DNA from: Robiginitomaculum sp.
GTDB taxonomy: Bacteria > Pseudomonadota > Alphaproteobacteria > Caulobacterales > Maricaulaceae
Assembly (NCBI GenBank): GCA_002733605.1
Contig: NVWK01000002.1
Span: 62,001 to 126,000 of the forward strand
Direction of reading: 5' to 3'
Length of the DNA stretch: 64,000 bases
The position numbers and the translations under genes were made by a program. Below the pieces are notes generated by a model, which saw only the letters and a program-made list of their open reading frames with translations, had not been told where the DNA came from and ran no database searches. Within the stretch, counting starts at the first letter, position 1. Each line of letters starts with the position of its first letter. This document shows positions 37,330 through 45,741 of this stretch, piece after piece.

Positions 37330-37420
37330 GATGTAGGTATCCGTTTGTCCCGGAATGGGTTTGAATTTTGCACCGGGTTCAGGCATTATATTTTTAATTT
37401 TAGAGCGTGTAATCAACCCC

Positions 37421-37948
37421 ATGGCCAAGACCGAGTTCGAGCCCCGAAATGACCCCGAAAAATTGGCGGGTATTTTTGCCCATCATGGCCCGAGTGTACG
37501 GCATTTTCTCATTTCACGCCTCGGCAATACTGCAGATGCAGAGGATCTGGCCCATGAAACTTATTTACGTTTGGCCAGAGTTAAAGATCTTGATCTTATT
37601 CGCAATCCCGAAGCTTATCTCATTCGTATCGCCGCCAATCTGGCGAATGAATTCCATCTTAAACAGGGCCGGAACCCGGCATCGGTGAGTTTGGACGATA
37701 TATACAATACAGGCGCGGACGGCGACGGTATGCAGCACGAAGAAAACCTGCAACACCGCGCGGAAATCTCCAAATTAGAACATCTACTCTCAGAGATGCC
37801 CCCCCATTATGCCGCCGCCCTTTTGATGCGCAAACGCGATGGTTACAGCCCCGCCGAGATCGCCAAACATCTTGATATAGCCCCCAGCACGGTCACGACA
37901 TATTTGAAACGTGCCCTCGCTCTTTTGCGCGAACAGTGGACAGAATAA
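37421..37948 (+). CDS. FecI-type ECF RNA polymerase sigma factor
   Basis: 175 aa from ATG 37421 (MAKTEFEP); an ATG 66 bases earlier would add an unlikely hydrophobic N-terminus. Region 2 includes NTADAEDLAHETYLRLARV and EAYLIRIAANLANEFH, the -10 recognition helix area. Region 4 includes LLSEMPPHYAAALLMRKRDG and AEIAKHLDIAPSTVTTYLKRALALL, the -35 HTH. No domain lies between beyond a short linker, as in ECF sigma factors. The FecR gene starts four bases after its stop. It probably drives its own gene and the two minus-strand genes to the left through the shared promoter motif. Confidence 0.93.
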   Translation: MAKTEFEPRNDPEKLAGIFAHHGPSVRHFLISRLGNTADAEDLAHETYLRLARVKDLDLIRNPEAYLIRIAANLANEFHLKQGRNPASVSLDDIYNTGADGDGMQHEENLQHRAEISKLEHLLSEMPPHYAAALLMRKRDGYSPAEIAKHLDIAPSTVTTYLKRALALLREQWTE

Positions 37949-37952
37949 CCCG

Positions 37953-39101
37953 ATGAAAAAAATACCTTATCATAACAAACAAATCAGAGACGAAGCTGCG
38001 GAATGGGCTGTGTTGCTCGATATTGGTGGCCTGACGCCAAAAGCGCGCGAAGCTTTGGCCGCATGGCTTCTTATTTCGTCCAAACATGTGCATGAACTTT
38101 TACTGGCAACGACCCTATATGAAAATCTCGGCGAGATTCCCGAGAAACCTGCGCTTTCAATAGAAGTTTTATTGGCAGAAAAAGCCCCGGAAATTATTCC
38201 GCTCATCTCAAACCTGCCTGCCTCCCATAAATCTGTCCTTGATAAACCTACCCTTGCCTCCCCCACAAAACCAGCATGGGGGCGTAATATTGCCGCAATG
38301 CTGGCATTTATTGTGTTGGGCCTCGTCGGTCTATCATCGGTTCTCAAACCCGTTACCCCCCCCCTTTCGGCTATGGATCAAGTAACAGATATTGCCTTTG
38401 AAACGGTGTTGGGCGAACAACGAAAAATGACTTTGGAAGACGGATCGACCGTGCATGTAAATACCCAATCCGAGGTTATCATTCGCTACGAAGACACCCA
38501 GCGCATTGTTGAATTAATCCGGGGCGAGGCCCTCTTTGATGTTGCCCATGATCCATCGCGACCATTTCGGGTCCTTGTTGGCGATACAATCGTCGAGGCC
38601 ATTGGGACTAAATTCAACATTTATCGTCTGGAAGACACAACCTCGATTGCCGTTATAGAAGGCAAAGTCGCAGTGGAAACCGAAAATCAGATTATCCGGC
38701 ATGGTGTGGATACGCCGCGCCCTTCGGAAGACACACCAAGCGGCCCGACAGAATTTTTAAGGCCAAATCATAACAGGTTATTGCTGATTGCCGGCCAACA
38801 GGCCTATGTCGCAAAGGCGGACAAAACGGTGCATGTGGCAGAGGCCAATATCAAGGCTGTAAAATCGTGGAGTGTTGGGCAGCTTATTTTCGAAGGCGAC
38901 GATCTCGATACAATTATCACCCAGTTTAACCGGTATAACCATCGCCGCATTCTGATTGAAAATGCGGATTTGGCCTCATTGAAGCTTTCAGGCGTATTTG
39001 ACGTGGATGACCCGGAAAGCTTGATCAAAACTCTGGAACTATTGGGCGAAGTGAAAGTGGATCGCTCTGATCCGGCTGTCATCCGCTTACGCACGCCGTA
39101 G
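37953..39101 (+). CDS. FecR-family transmembrane anti-sigma regulator
   Basis: 382 aa from ATG 37953, four bases after the sigma gene. The cytoplasmic N-terminus (DEAAEWAVLLDIGGLTPKAREALAAWL) is the sigma-binding DUF4880 domain. One helix follows (IAAMLAFIVLGLVGLSSVL). Then comes the periplasmic FecR domain (GEQRKMTLEDGSTVHVNTQS ... IRGEALFDVAHDPSRPFRV ... AIGTKFNIY) and a C-terminal DUF4974-like segment LKLSGVFDVDDPESLIKTLE, which contacts the receptor's STN domain. It holds the sigma factor until the loaded TonB receptor signals. Confidence 0.93.
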   Translation: MKKIPYHNKQIRDEAAEWAVLLDIGGLTPKAREALAAWLLISSKHVHELLLATTLYENLGEIPEKPALSIEVLLAEKAPEIIPLISNLPASHKSVLDKPTLASPTKPAWGRNIAAMLAFIVLGLVGLSSVLKPVTPPLSAMDQVTDIAFETVLGEQRKMTLEDGSTVHVNTQSEVIIRYEDTQRIVELIRGEALFDVAHDPSRPFRVLVGDTIVEAIGTKFNIYRLEDTTSIAVIEGKVAVETENQIIRHGVDTPRPSEDTPSGPTEFLRPNHNRLLLIAGQQAYVAKADKTVHVAEANIKAVKSWSVGQLIFEGDDLDTIITQFNRYNHRRILIENADLASLKLSGVFDVDDPESLIKTLELLGEVKVDRSDPAVIRLRTP

Positions 39102-39191
39102 CTCGTTCCTTGGAAACTCATTGGCAAAAGCCCCGGTAGGAATCCACCTTAAAGTATTCGCTGAAATTGATGGAGTTGGAGGCTACCTAAC

Positions 39192-39216
39192 GTCAGCACC
39201 TATGACACATTTAAAG
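39192..39216 (+). repeat. Half-copy of the dispersed palindromic repeat
   Basis: GTCAGCACCTATGACACATT and following bases match the left arm of the palindrome at 44,781-44,842. It directly adjoins the att-like repeat copy 2. Confidence 0.6.
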
Positions 39217-39218
39217 AT

Positions 39219-39263
39219 ATATACGCCAAATATAAGCACTTAACAAGTTCTGGAACGGACGAT
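39219..39263 (+). repeat. Direct repeat copy 2 with att-like core
   Basis: It differs from copy 1 (33,294-33,338) at 3 of 45 positions. Two changes fall in the tRNA-derived part (CTGGAACGGACGATGAGA against CTGGAGCGGGCGATGAGA in tRNA-Gly), which implies age. About 50 bases to its right lies an inverted pair of boxes that may be integrase arm sites of another type. Confidence 0.75.
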
Positions 39264-39574
39264 GAGAGACCAAAGCGGATCGCAAAAATTGCAGTAATAC
39301 CGTGCTTTTTCAATACTACTATACCTGATATATAGCACGATTGTATAGTAGTTTGAAGGGGTTTATGGGGGAGAATATTTGAATAACATTGCGGGTGTTC
39401 TGTCTCTTGTACGCTGACGTCAGACACCTAGCTAAATCGGATTTGGAACTTTGAAACGAGTTAGTTCACAATCAAGTTACAGCATAGTTTTCCTCTTGAT
39501 ACAAAAACAGTTTTAGGTAGTATTAAGCGATAAATGGTCAGTAAAACACTGATCACAACTCTCGGGGAAGCATT

Positions 39575-40237
39575 ATGTTAAAATTGTTATTTACCACCGC
39601 CCTTATTGGGCTCATTGCGACACCTGCTTTTGCACAATCCACCAAAGATAAACTTTTAGCGCTCGAAGAAGCGCTCAATGATCCAAGTCCGATCATTCGC
39701 CTCGCAGCAGTTGAAGACGCATTGATGGACAGTAGTGCGGCAGTGCGCAGATATGCGCAATCGCAAGCACTTGCTAGTGATGATGATGATATCAAGGCGA
39801 TGGCTTTAATTAATTATTTTCAAACAAGAAAACAATTAACCATTGTGGTTGGAAAATCAGCCAAAATGCTGGAAAAAGAAGCTTCACTAAATAATGATGA
39901 CGAAGCCTTAGATACTTTGCGAAGTCGTGAAAGGCATAGTTATGAAATACAAGCCTACTACGGACCGTCGCTAATTTATACAATTAAAACTTATAATCCA
40001 ACATCTGGTGAAATAACTGGGTTTTGCATGAAAAATTTAACGAAACCAGAGGCGAGCAGTGTCTTCATGGGATCAATATTAGGTGATAAAATTTCAATTG
40101 AACATAACTGTTATAGAACTAAAAGACACAGCCGGTGTAGTTTACAGTTACGCTTAGCCGATGAAAACATTTATAGAGGAATTATGCATTGTGGCGAGGA
40201 AACATTTCCTGCCGCTGTAGCGCTTCCCCTTAGATAG
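39575..40237 (+). CDS. Periplasmic protein with HEAT-like N-terminal segment
   Basis: 220 aa with a clean signal peptide (KLLFTTALIGLIATPAFAQ); GGGGAAGC precedes ATG 39575. The start of the mature protein (ALEEALNDPSPIIRLAAVED, ALMDSSAAVRRYAQSQAL) looks like two HEAT-type helix pairs. The second half (residues about 115-220) has four Cys and beta character, with GFCMKNL and NCYRTKRHSRCSLQLRL. I do not recognise it. It converges on the serine-protease gene with eight bases of overlap. The block lies between att-like repeats, so it may be cargo of an older island. Confidence 0.65.
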   Translation: MLKLLFTTALIGLIATPAFAQSTKDKLLALEEALNDPSPIIRLAAVEDALMDSSAAVRRYAQSQALASDDDDIKAMALINYFQTRKQLTIVVGKSAKMLEKEASLNNDDEALDTLRSRERHSYEIQAYYGPSLIYTIKTYNPTSGEITGFCMKNLTKPEASSVFMGSILGDKISIEHNCYRTKRHSRCSLQLRLADENIYRGIMHCGEETFPAAVALPLR

Positions 40238-41426
40238 GGTTTGTTTGCACAGTGATACTTCGTAATTTCAGTGGAGAGTGCTTAGATTTTGGGCTGACAT
40301 TTAACTGAACAACTTTGACTTTTCGTGAACCAACCGTGCAATTTATACTCGCATGGCTTGCGCTGCAATATCGATAAGCCGTAGTATTGTTTACTTCCGC
40401 GCCACCGCGCACTTCTACGCCGCCAAGATTACCGTCACCATCGCAGGTTTGAATTGACACTGCGGTGGTTTGTACATTGTCCGGCAATAAATAATCCAAA
40501 GTGATACGGCCTTTTTTATCCGGCTTTACCGTCCAGCACCCGGAACCCGCGATTAAACCGTCCGGGGTTCCCGATATGGTTTCGCCCGTAAAATTTAAAA
40601 GCCGTATATTGTTTTTAGCACTGGACGCTTGTTTGGGTTTGATCGTGCTTGCTTCCATCTCCGCAAACAGTCGGCGGATTTCATCCATGCGGAGTACGGT
40701 CGCATAATGACCTGCACCACAGATGTCATGTTTTGGCGCTTTGGAAACTTCGCCCCCAAATAAATCATCAAAATCAATATCTGCACCGCCTTGTGCGCTC
40801 CCACTATCGCAAACACTGAGCACAAGACCGAGCGGTAAATCCCCGCCGCCCAATGTAGCCGCGCCGTTACGGTCAATCAGCCCACCAGAAAATCCTTGCT
40901 GTATTTTTGGGTTTTTATTAGCGGATGAAGGGACGGGTTCTACTGAAAACTTTATAGCTTTTACACCTCCGTCTGCCGTGCGAATACGCATAGGGAGAAA
41001 ACGCGCACCGCTTGTAGCCGTATCAATTAAATTTAGCCTAGCATCTGACCCTGCCTCAAGTACGCTATCCAAACGGCGTATAGTTAACCTGTCAAGGCAA
41101 GTGCGGCCAAGGCCAGTTACGCGGGCGAATGCAAGGTCTACAGACATATCAGGTTGAATAGGGTTGACGGCTACACCTGAACGGCCTTGCGCATCATGCA
41201 AGACGTTGCTTGTTAGTGACCCGTCAGTTGCACGCAACACATGAGCTGGAGTAGCAAGCCAACAGCTTCCATCTGATGATGATCCAAATACATAGCCGTG
41301 GCCGTGGCTAGCACCTCCTCCTGCGCCAACGCGAACAACACCAGCCTGTGCCGAGACTGAAAGCGTTGTCAATGCAACAAACATGATGGTTTTCAATGGA
41401 CGCTTGATAGCTACCGTCTTAGTCAT
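40230..41426 (-). CDS. Exported trypsin-like serine protease
   Basis: 398 aa with a signal peptide ending VSAQA. A chymotrypsin-fold triad can be placed: His in SCWLATPAHVLRA (the usual T-A-A-H-C position), Asp in SVDLAFARV, and Ser in QQGFSGGLIDRNG (G-x-S-G-G). Cys are spread so as to form disulfides. The C-terminal 130 residues (from about 270) form a separate beta-rich domain (IRLLNFTGETISGTPDGLIA). The start overlaps the end of the upstream membrane-protein gene by eight bases, so the two should be translated together. A role in processing envelope proteins or outside targets is likely; the substrate is unknown. Confidence 0.7.
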   Translation of the reverse strand: MTKTVAIKRPLKTIMFVALTTLSVSAQAGVVRVGAGGGASHGHGYVFGSSSDGSCWLATPAHVLRATDGSLTSNVLHDAQGRSGVAVNPIQPDMSVDLAFARVTGLGRTCLDRLTIRRLDSVLEAGSDARLNLIDTATSGARFLPMRIRTADGGVKAIKFSVEPVPSSANKNPKIQQGFSGGLIDRNGAATLGGGDLPLGLVLSVCDSGSAQGGADIDFDDLFGGEVSKAPKHDICGAGHYATVLRMDEIRRLFAEMEASTIKPKQASSAKNNIRLLNFTGETISGTPDGLIAGSGCWTVKPDKKGRITLDYLLPDNVQTTAVSIQTCDGDGNLGGVEVRGGAEVNNTTAYRYCSASHASINCTVGSRKVKVVQLNVSPKSKHSPLKLRSITVQTNPI

Positions 41427-42429
41427 TTTTTGTTTTCTCTGGTTTATTGGCCCTTGCTTTTTTATCGGGCTTTGACGATTTAACCTTTAGGGCGCTATTA
41501 TTTGGTTCGGCTGTTTGCATCACAGAGGCTACTGTTTGAAAAATAATAAGTATCAAAGCCAACAATACTTGCATTCTAATTATACCGGGGTCACGAGTTT
41601 GGCTCACAAATGCAGATGCTCCGATTGGATCTGGTTTTCCGTCAGTTTCACCCTGTCCTGATCTGTAAAGCCAAACCGTGTCGCTATCAGTAGAGACATC
41701 AATTTGAAATCCAGTAATTCCGTTTTCATCTAAAATTCGCGCAGCGCCAATCCAGGGCAAAGAGCTTTTATTATCTGCATTACGCCTTTCGCTACGGAGC
41801 ATTGAGCCTGCTGGGAGATTTACTACCCCGGCATCATATAGACCTCGCGCGCCTTTAAAAATAAAGAAAACTCTCTCTACGGCCTTTGCGGTCACCCGAA
41901 CCTGTCCGCCGATTAGATCACCCGGTTCCATTTCAAGCCCGCTACCAAATGTGCGTAATGTGCCAATATTGCCTTGCCCTCTAATTGGTAGAGCATCTGG
42001 AAGTTTAGCAGGGCAAGCTTCATTTCGAGGATTTAGATATAGTTGGTCTAAGGTTGACAATGATACAACATCACCACTTTCACTTTCAAAGTGCGCCGCA
42101 CGAATAACTTCATTCTCCGAGGAAAAACTAATGCCAATCGAGCCGTCACTACCGCGTCTATAACGAACATTAATACCCGCTTCAGGTAACAATCGGCCTC
42201 TTAAACACGTTGGTGGTTTTGCAATTTCAAATGGATCCGAATTTCCATCTATAAGTAATACGTTATGCATCATAATGCTTGCCGCACTACTATCTATAAC
42301 CTGATATTCAACTGTTTCTGATTGCGCAGAGATAGATAATATAACATCGGGCTTGGGCAATGCCCACAAACCGATGAAAGCAAGTATGACCAATACACTA
42401 GAAATCAATATCGTATGTTTTAACATCAC
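41419..42429 (-). CDS. Unknown envelope protein with N- and C-terminal membrane helices
   Basis: 336 aa. It has an N-terminal signal-anchor (ILISSVLVILAFIGLWALP), a beta-rich middle of about 250 residues and a second helix near the end (IIRMQVLLALILIIFQTVASVM), followed by a Lys-rich tail (KSSKPDKKARANKPEKTKND). The middle part would lie in the periplasm and the basic tail in the cytoplasm. No family is recognised. It is the second of three tightly linked genes (nine bases after the first, overlapping the protease gene), so it may hold, activate or restrain the protease at the inner membrane. That is inference from gene order only. Confidence 0.65.
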   Translation of the reverse strand: MMLKHTILISSVLVILAFIGLWALPKPDVILSISAQSETVEYQVIDSSAASIMMHNVLLIDGNSDPFEIAKPPTCLRGRLLPEAGINVRYRRGSDGSIGISFSSENEVIRAAHFESESGDVVSLSTLDQLYLNPRNEACPAKLPDALPIRGQGNIGTLRTFGSGLEMEPGDLIGGQVRVTAKAVERVFFIFKGARGLYDAGVVNLPAGSMLRSERRNADNKSSLPWIGAARILDENGITGFQIDVSTDSDTVWLYRSGQGETDGKPDPIGASAFVSQTRDPGIIRMQVLLALILIIFQTVASVMQTAEPNNSALKVKSSKPDKKARANKPEKTKND

Positions 42430-42438
42430 AAGTCCAGT

Positions 42439-43176
42439 CTAATGCTTGAGGGTGTAGGGAGGAATGTATATATCGAACTTCAATTTTTCCGCTTGCCCTG
42501 TCATTCCGATTAAAGCCAATTGTAAATCGGCTCTACCCGACGCTTCGGGTAATGGAATACGGCACACCCTATCAGCAGCAACACGAGCTGAATTGACAAT
42601 AGGTTCGCATTCAACATTATTTGATATAGCCTTCCCTGCCCTAGATAGACGAGTAACAACCCGCCTATCCCCACTGTTTATATGTACCACAAGCACACTC
42701 TCACCACTACCGATAACAGGGAGATAGTGAGCAGACGATAAATCTGTGCATCCTGTCGATGTTGGAACCGCAATTCTAAATGCTAGCTGCTCACTCGACA
42801 TGGTTTTTAAAACCTTAGTGTATTGCTTAGTGAGCGGCCCTAAACTTGCCGTAGTTACACCGCTTGGTGGTAGATATGGGTTTTCAGACCAAAACCTACC
42901 GTCCAAACTTGATATGCGTAAACAGAGCTGTTTTGGCGTGTCCTTAGGAAGCTCCACCGCAACATTTGAAATCGTCCAAACTGACTTGGCACCTATTGAA
43001 AGACCAACGAGCACACCTGCACTAGAAACATTTACTTGCCCCGTATAACCCTCAGAAAAATTTTCTGCTGAAATGTTTAGTTTTACCTCTTGAGCACTTA
43101 CTTGTGTAAATGAGCAAATGCTCACGGCCATTGCTATTGAAGCAACCACGTAACGCCCAATTTTCTTTTTCATCAT
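42439..43176 (-). CDS. Unknown exported protein, first gene of the protease operon
   Basis: 245 aa with a signal peptide (VVASIAMAVSICSFTQVSAQ); GGAGGATG precedes ATG 43176. The mature protein is beta-rich, with four Cys in CLRISSLDG, GCTDLSS, NVECEPI and RVCRIPL, suggesting two disulfides. No family is recognised. It is followed after nine bases by the two-helix membrane protein and then the serine protease. The arrangement suggests a periplasmic partner, inhibitor or substrate of the protease. Confidence 0.6.
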   Translation of the reverse strand: MMKKKIGRYVVASIAMAVSICSFTQVSAQEVKLNISAENFSEGYTGQVNVSSAGVLVGLSIGAKSVWTISNVAVELPKDTPKQLCLRISSLDGRFWSENPYLPPSGVTTASLGPLTKQYTKVLKTMSSEQLAFRIAVPTSTGCTDLSSAHYLPVIGSGESVLVVHINSGDRRVVTRLSRAGKAISNNVECEPIVNSARVAADRVCRIPLPEASGRADLQLALIGMTGQAEKLKFDIYIPPYTLKH

Positions 43177-43473
43177 ACTTCATCCTCCAACTGCCCAGGA
43201 AAATAGTATGGAATAATAATAGCCTTTGTACAAAAAAATTTTTGCGGGGCTCAAAAAGCAAACTAAATTAAACTTTTTAAGATCAAGACATATTACCCAT
43301 TCAAATCATTCTATAAGTACCCAGTACAACTCGTCTCCATATAAAATAGGACAGGCTTAAATCTGTGCCATTTTATGTGAAGCCGGACAATACAGAAGCA
43401 AACACCAGAGGCACAATCTTTTGGTTGTCTTCGGTTCTATATTGATAGTCCAAACATGTGTAGTTTAACGGCC
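43177..43473. other. Short gap with a weak repeat copy
   Basis: It is AT-rich, with no gene seen. Bases 43354-43372 (GGCTTAAATCTGTGCCAT) resemble the centre and right arm of the dispersed palindromic repeat. The left part should hold the promoter of the protease operon. Confidence 0.4.
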
Positions 43474-44463
43474 TTATAAATCACTAAGCCCCTTCGCTTT
43501 TTGATTTCGTCTACTCTCCAACTCTTTGATTTTTTCTCTGACATCCTGCTCACGTTTCCATGTTTGGGCCGCTTCCGGTATAAACCGTCCAATCGTTTCA
43601 ACAATCATTTTATCTGAGGTCACATTAATCTGAAGTGCACGTGCATCTTTAATAGCCTCAAAGAATAAATGCGTGCCATAAGCATCCAAGCCCATAAGGT
43701 ATGAGCATCGCTCATCAATAACGACATCGTAATATTTAAGATGATTATTAAAACATTGCATTCGCGTTATAGATGCACGCATGGCTTTAGTTTCACCAAA
43801 CAACGATTGCACAGTTTGTTCTGTTAAAACATCATCATAGGCCTCACCACTAGGTAAATTCGCATGCATTAAATACTGTATGAATAATTCTTGCTTATTT
43901 GCATCACCCCGTGTCTCAACTCGGTTGGCTTTGCCATAACGCTTAAGCAATGCATCCTTCATGTTCTCGGGGTGGATCGGATCTGCAAAAGGCTTAGTAT
44001 ATTTGACGCTATAAAGCTTTTCAATACCATCAATATCTAAAAAGAAAAATGGAGCAACAGTTTCCTGAACACCTGTTTCACTGTCAGTGCGCGCGGATAA
44101 AGTAGCAGTTGATTGTGTTTGCCCAATGCGGCACTTGTTAATTCTATCTACTTCATCGCAACCCAACCCTAAGGGTGAACTTGGAGCCATAAAACCGCCG
44201 CCTGTCGGTATTTCAAAACCCTTGCTTTCAAGTTCTTGTCTCACCTCTTTAATTGTCATCAAAGGTTTTAGTCCCAGCACAGAAACATTCAAATATTGAT
44301 CTAGCGTGTAACCTTCAGTCACCTTTTTAACTTTGGACTTTTTTTCTACCTGCACCGTTTTTGTAGAGGGGTCATTCTCCTCATTCTTATCCGTTCCAGA
44401 GCCCCCGCATCCACCCAAACCCATAATTAAACAAGCAGCCCCGATCATCAACATTGCTTTCAT
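43474..44463 (-). CDS. Lipoprotein of unknown function
   Basis: 329 aa from ATG 44463, with GGAG seven bases upstream. The lipobox GLGGC is followed by an acidic/basic linker (DKNEENDPSTKTVQVEKKSK). The mature part has a sequence GLKPLMTIKEVRQELESKGF that resembles the substrate-binding or turn-helix start seen in some lipoproteins, several Cys, and a long charged helix at the end (REKIKELESRRNQKAKGL). I do not recognise a family. It is upstream of, and on the same strand as, the three-gene protease operon but separated by about 300 bases. Confidence 0.65.
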   Translation of the reverse strand: MKAMLMIGAACLIMGLGGCGGSGTDKNEENDPSTKTVQVEKKSKVKKVTEGYTLDQYLNVSVLGLKPLMTIKEVRQELESKGFEIPTGGGFMAPSSPLGLGCDEVDRINKCRIGQTQSTATLSARTDSETGVQETVAPFFFLDIDGIEKLYSVKYTKPFADPIHPENMKDALLKRYGKANRVETRGDANKQELFIQYLMHANLPSGEAYDDVLTEQTVQSLFGETKAMRASITRMQCFNNHLKYYDVVIDERCSYLMGLDAYGTHLFFEAIKDARALQINVTSDKMIVETIGRFIPEAAQTWKREQDVREKIKELESRRNQKAKGLSDL

Positions 44464-44624
44464 AATCCACTCCAAATTTTCTAATTTTATGAAATCAGCA
44501 TATTATGGAAATATAAGAAAGCAAATTAATTAAACTTATAGAGTGTGCTTTAAGATTGTTATACTATTCTTGATAAACTTAAAGCCACTGAACAGCACAG
44601 AGTGCCCACCTTCATATGAATAGC

Positions 44625-44654
44625 ATTTAGGTCTGCGCCATAAGCGTTGATGTC
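44625..44654 (+). repeat. Half-copy of the dispersed palindromic repeat
   Basis: ATTTAGGTCTGCGCCATAAG and following bases align with the loop and right arm of the long palindrome 190 bases further on, with about five differences. Confidence 0.55.
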
Positions 44655-44748
44655 AAACAACTGGAATATATAAGGAATGACAGCTTTTGGTACGGGTGGC
44701 GGGAACTCATACGCCACCCTATAAAGTCCTATAAAACAGTGCCTTTTT

Positions 44749-44780
44749 AAATATGCTACACATAAATGTGTAGCATATTT
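44749..44780. repeat. 15-bp perfect inverted repeat holding paired TGTGTAGCA boxes
   Basis: AAATATGCTACACAT, two bases, then its exact complement. Each arm carries the 9-mer TGTGTAGCA, which also occurs as direct copies inside both ends of the neighbouring island (44,998-45,018 and 57,916-57,924). It lies outside the island's att core, so it probably belongs to an earlier element or to the host side of the attachment region. Confidence 0.7.
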
Positions 44781-44842
44781 TGTCCGAGGTCAGCGCCTAT
44801 GGCACAGATTTAGGTCTGTGCCATAGGCGCTGACCTCGGACA
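44781..44842. repeat. Long perfect palindrome, 28-bp arms
   Basis: Left arm 44781-44808 and right arm 44815-44842 are exact reverse complements around the six-base loop TTTAGG. It directly adjoins the 15-bp inverted repeat. Single arms or central parts recur, with mismatches, at 27,465, 30,171, 39,192, 43,354 and 44,625. It behaves like a dispersed palindromic element (REP- or MITE-like). No coding capacity is seen. Confidence 0.8.
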
Positions 44843-44905
44843 CCAAAGTATAGCAAAAGCACGGTTTTATTGGAGTTTTTAGCGTTTTCAATGACATGGA
44901 GGTCA

Positions 44906-44924
44906 CTGGAGCGGGCGATGAGAT
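44906..44924 (+). other. Left attachment core (att) of the island
   Basis: CTGGAGCGGGCGATGAGAT is identical to 57,988-58,006. After it the sequence leaves the tRNA match (ACCTAC instead of TCGAAC), which marks the limit of the duplicated core. Confidence 0.85.
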
Positions 44925-44997
44925 ACCTACGAAAAACCCGGAAACCCTTGTTTTATTGCATGTTTTTAATCTGCAACACATTGGTTGTGTACACATT

Positions 44998-45018
44998 TGT
45001 GTAGCAGATTGTGTAGCA
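44998..45018 (+). promoter_or_regulatory. Probable integrase arm sites, left end
   Basis: Two direct TGTGTAGCA boxes (44998-45006 and 45010-45018), preceded by a TGTGTACAC variant at 44,986. The same box and a TGTGTACAA variant occur at the right end (57,916-57,937). Confidence 0.55.
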
Positions 45019-45140
45019 AAAGTCACCTATTTTTCAACTAAAATTATCCACGTCTAAATATATTTCACACCTTGATGATATTCAAAATTCTGCTTCCTTC
45101 GTGACTGAGCCAAGTGCATTCAAACTAAGAGGAGACGAGA

Positions 45141-45740
45141 ATGCTTAATATTATAACGCATCACCAAGCACCGAAAGAAAAGATGTTATCGGGAAATCCA
45201 GATGAAGCTGTTAGCTTTGTATCCAAATTTAACGTCGGGTTACCCAACCATATTTTTACTATTGATCCCAAAACAAATAAAATTTTAGCAAAAACATTTG
45301 AACATCACGAAAACGAAAAATTACGCCAGTATATTTTTGACGGCATGGGGATACTAAATTTCTACTTCCTACCCAATCGGCCAACCGATGGATTCAAAAA
45401 CAAAAAACCTAAAAAAAGCGACATCCAATATGCCACCCATTTGTATGTAGATGTTGATGACCCAAGCCCTGAAACCCTCAACAAAATTCAATCGCATTCG
45501 CCGCCACCATCAATAGTAATTTTTTCTGGGGGTGGGTATCAAGCGTTTTGGGCACTAAACACTCCCTGCTCTAATTTTATGCAAATCGAAAGTACCAACA
45601 AGTCAATCGCAGTGCGCTTAGACGGAGACCATTGCCACAATGTGGATCGTATCATGCGAATTCCCGGCACTATAAATATGCCTAATGCAAAAAAACAAGC
45701 AAGCGGGCGCATACCAACATTAGCTTATGAGGTAAAATAA
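45141..45740 (+). CDS. RepB-like DNA primase domain protein
   Basis: 199 aa from ATG 45141, with AGGAG seven bases upstream. Blocks YATHLYVDVDDPSPETL, SIVIFSGGGYQAFWAL and LDGDHCHNVDRIMRIPGTIN match the RepB/archaeo-eukaryotic-type primase domain found in plasmid and phage replication genes. The acidic DVDD pair should bind metal. It lies one base before the VapE gene, and the two together normally make a primase-helicase replication module. This suggests the element replicates after excision. Confidence 0.8.
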   Translation: MLNIITHHQAPKEKMLSGNPDEAVSFVSKFNVGLPNHIFTIDPKTNKILAKTFEHHENEKLRQYIFDGMGILNFYFLPNRPTDGFKNKKPKKSDIQYATHLYVDVDDPSPETLNKIQSHSPPPSIVIFSGGGYQAFWALNTPCSNFMQIESTNKSIAVRLDGDHCHNVDRIMRIPGTINMPNAKKQASGRIPTLAYEVK

Positions 45741-45741
45741 A

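Larger units (their letters stand above)
39102..39574. other. Repeat-rich gap, no gene seen
   Basis: The stretch holds a half-copy of the dispersed palindromic repeat (39192-39216), the second 45-bp att-like repeat (39219-39263) and an inverted pair of 10-bp boxes ACTACTATAC / GTATAGTAGT (39315-39324 and 39343-39352). The rest before the next gene is AT-rich and probably holds its promoter. Confidence 0.55.
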
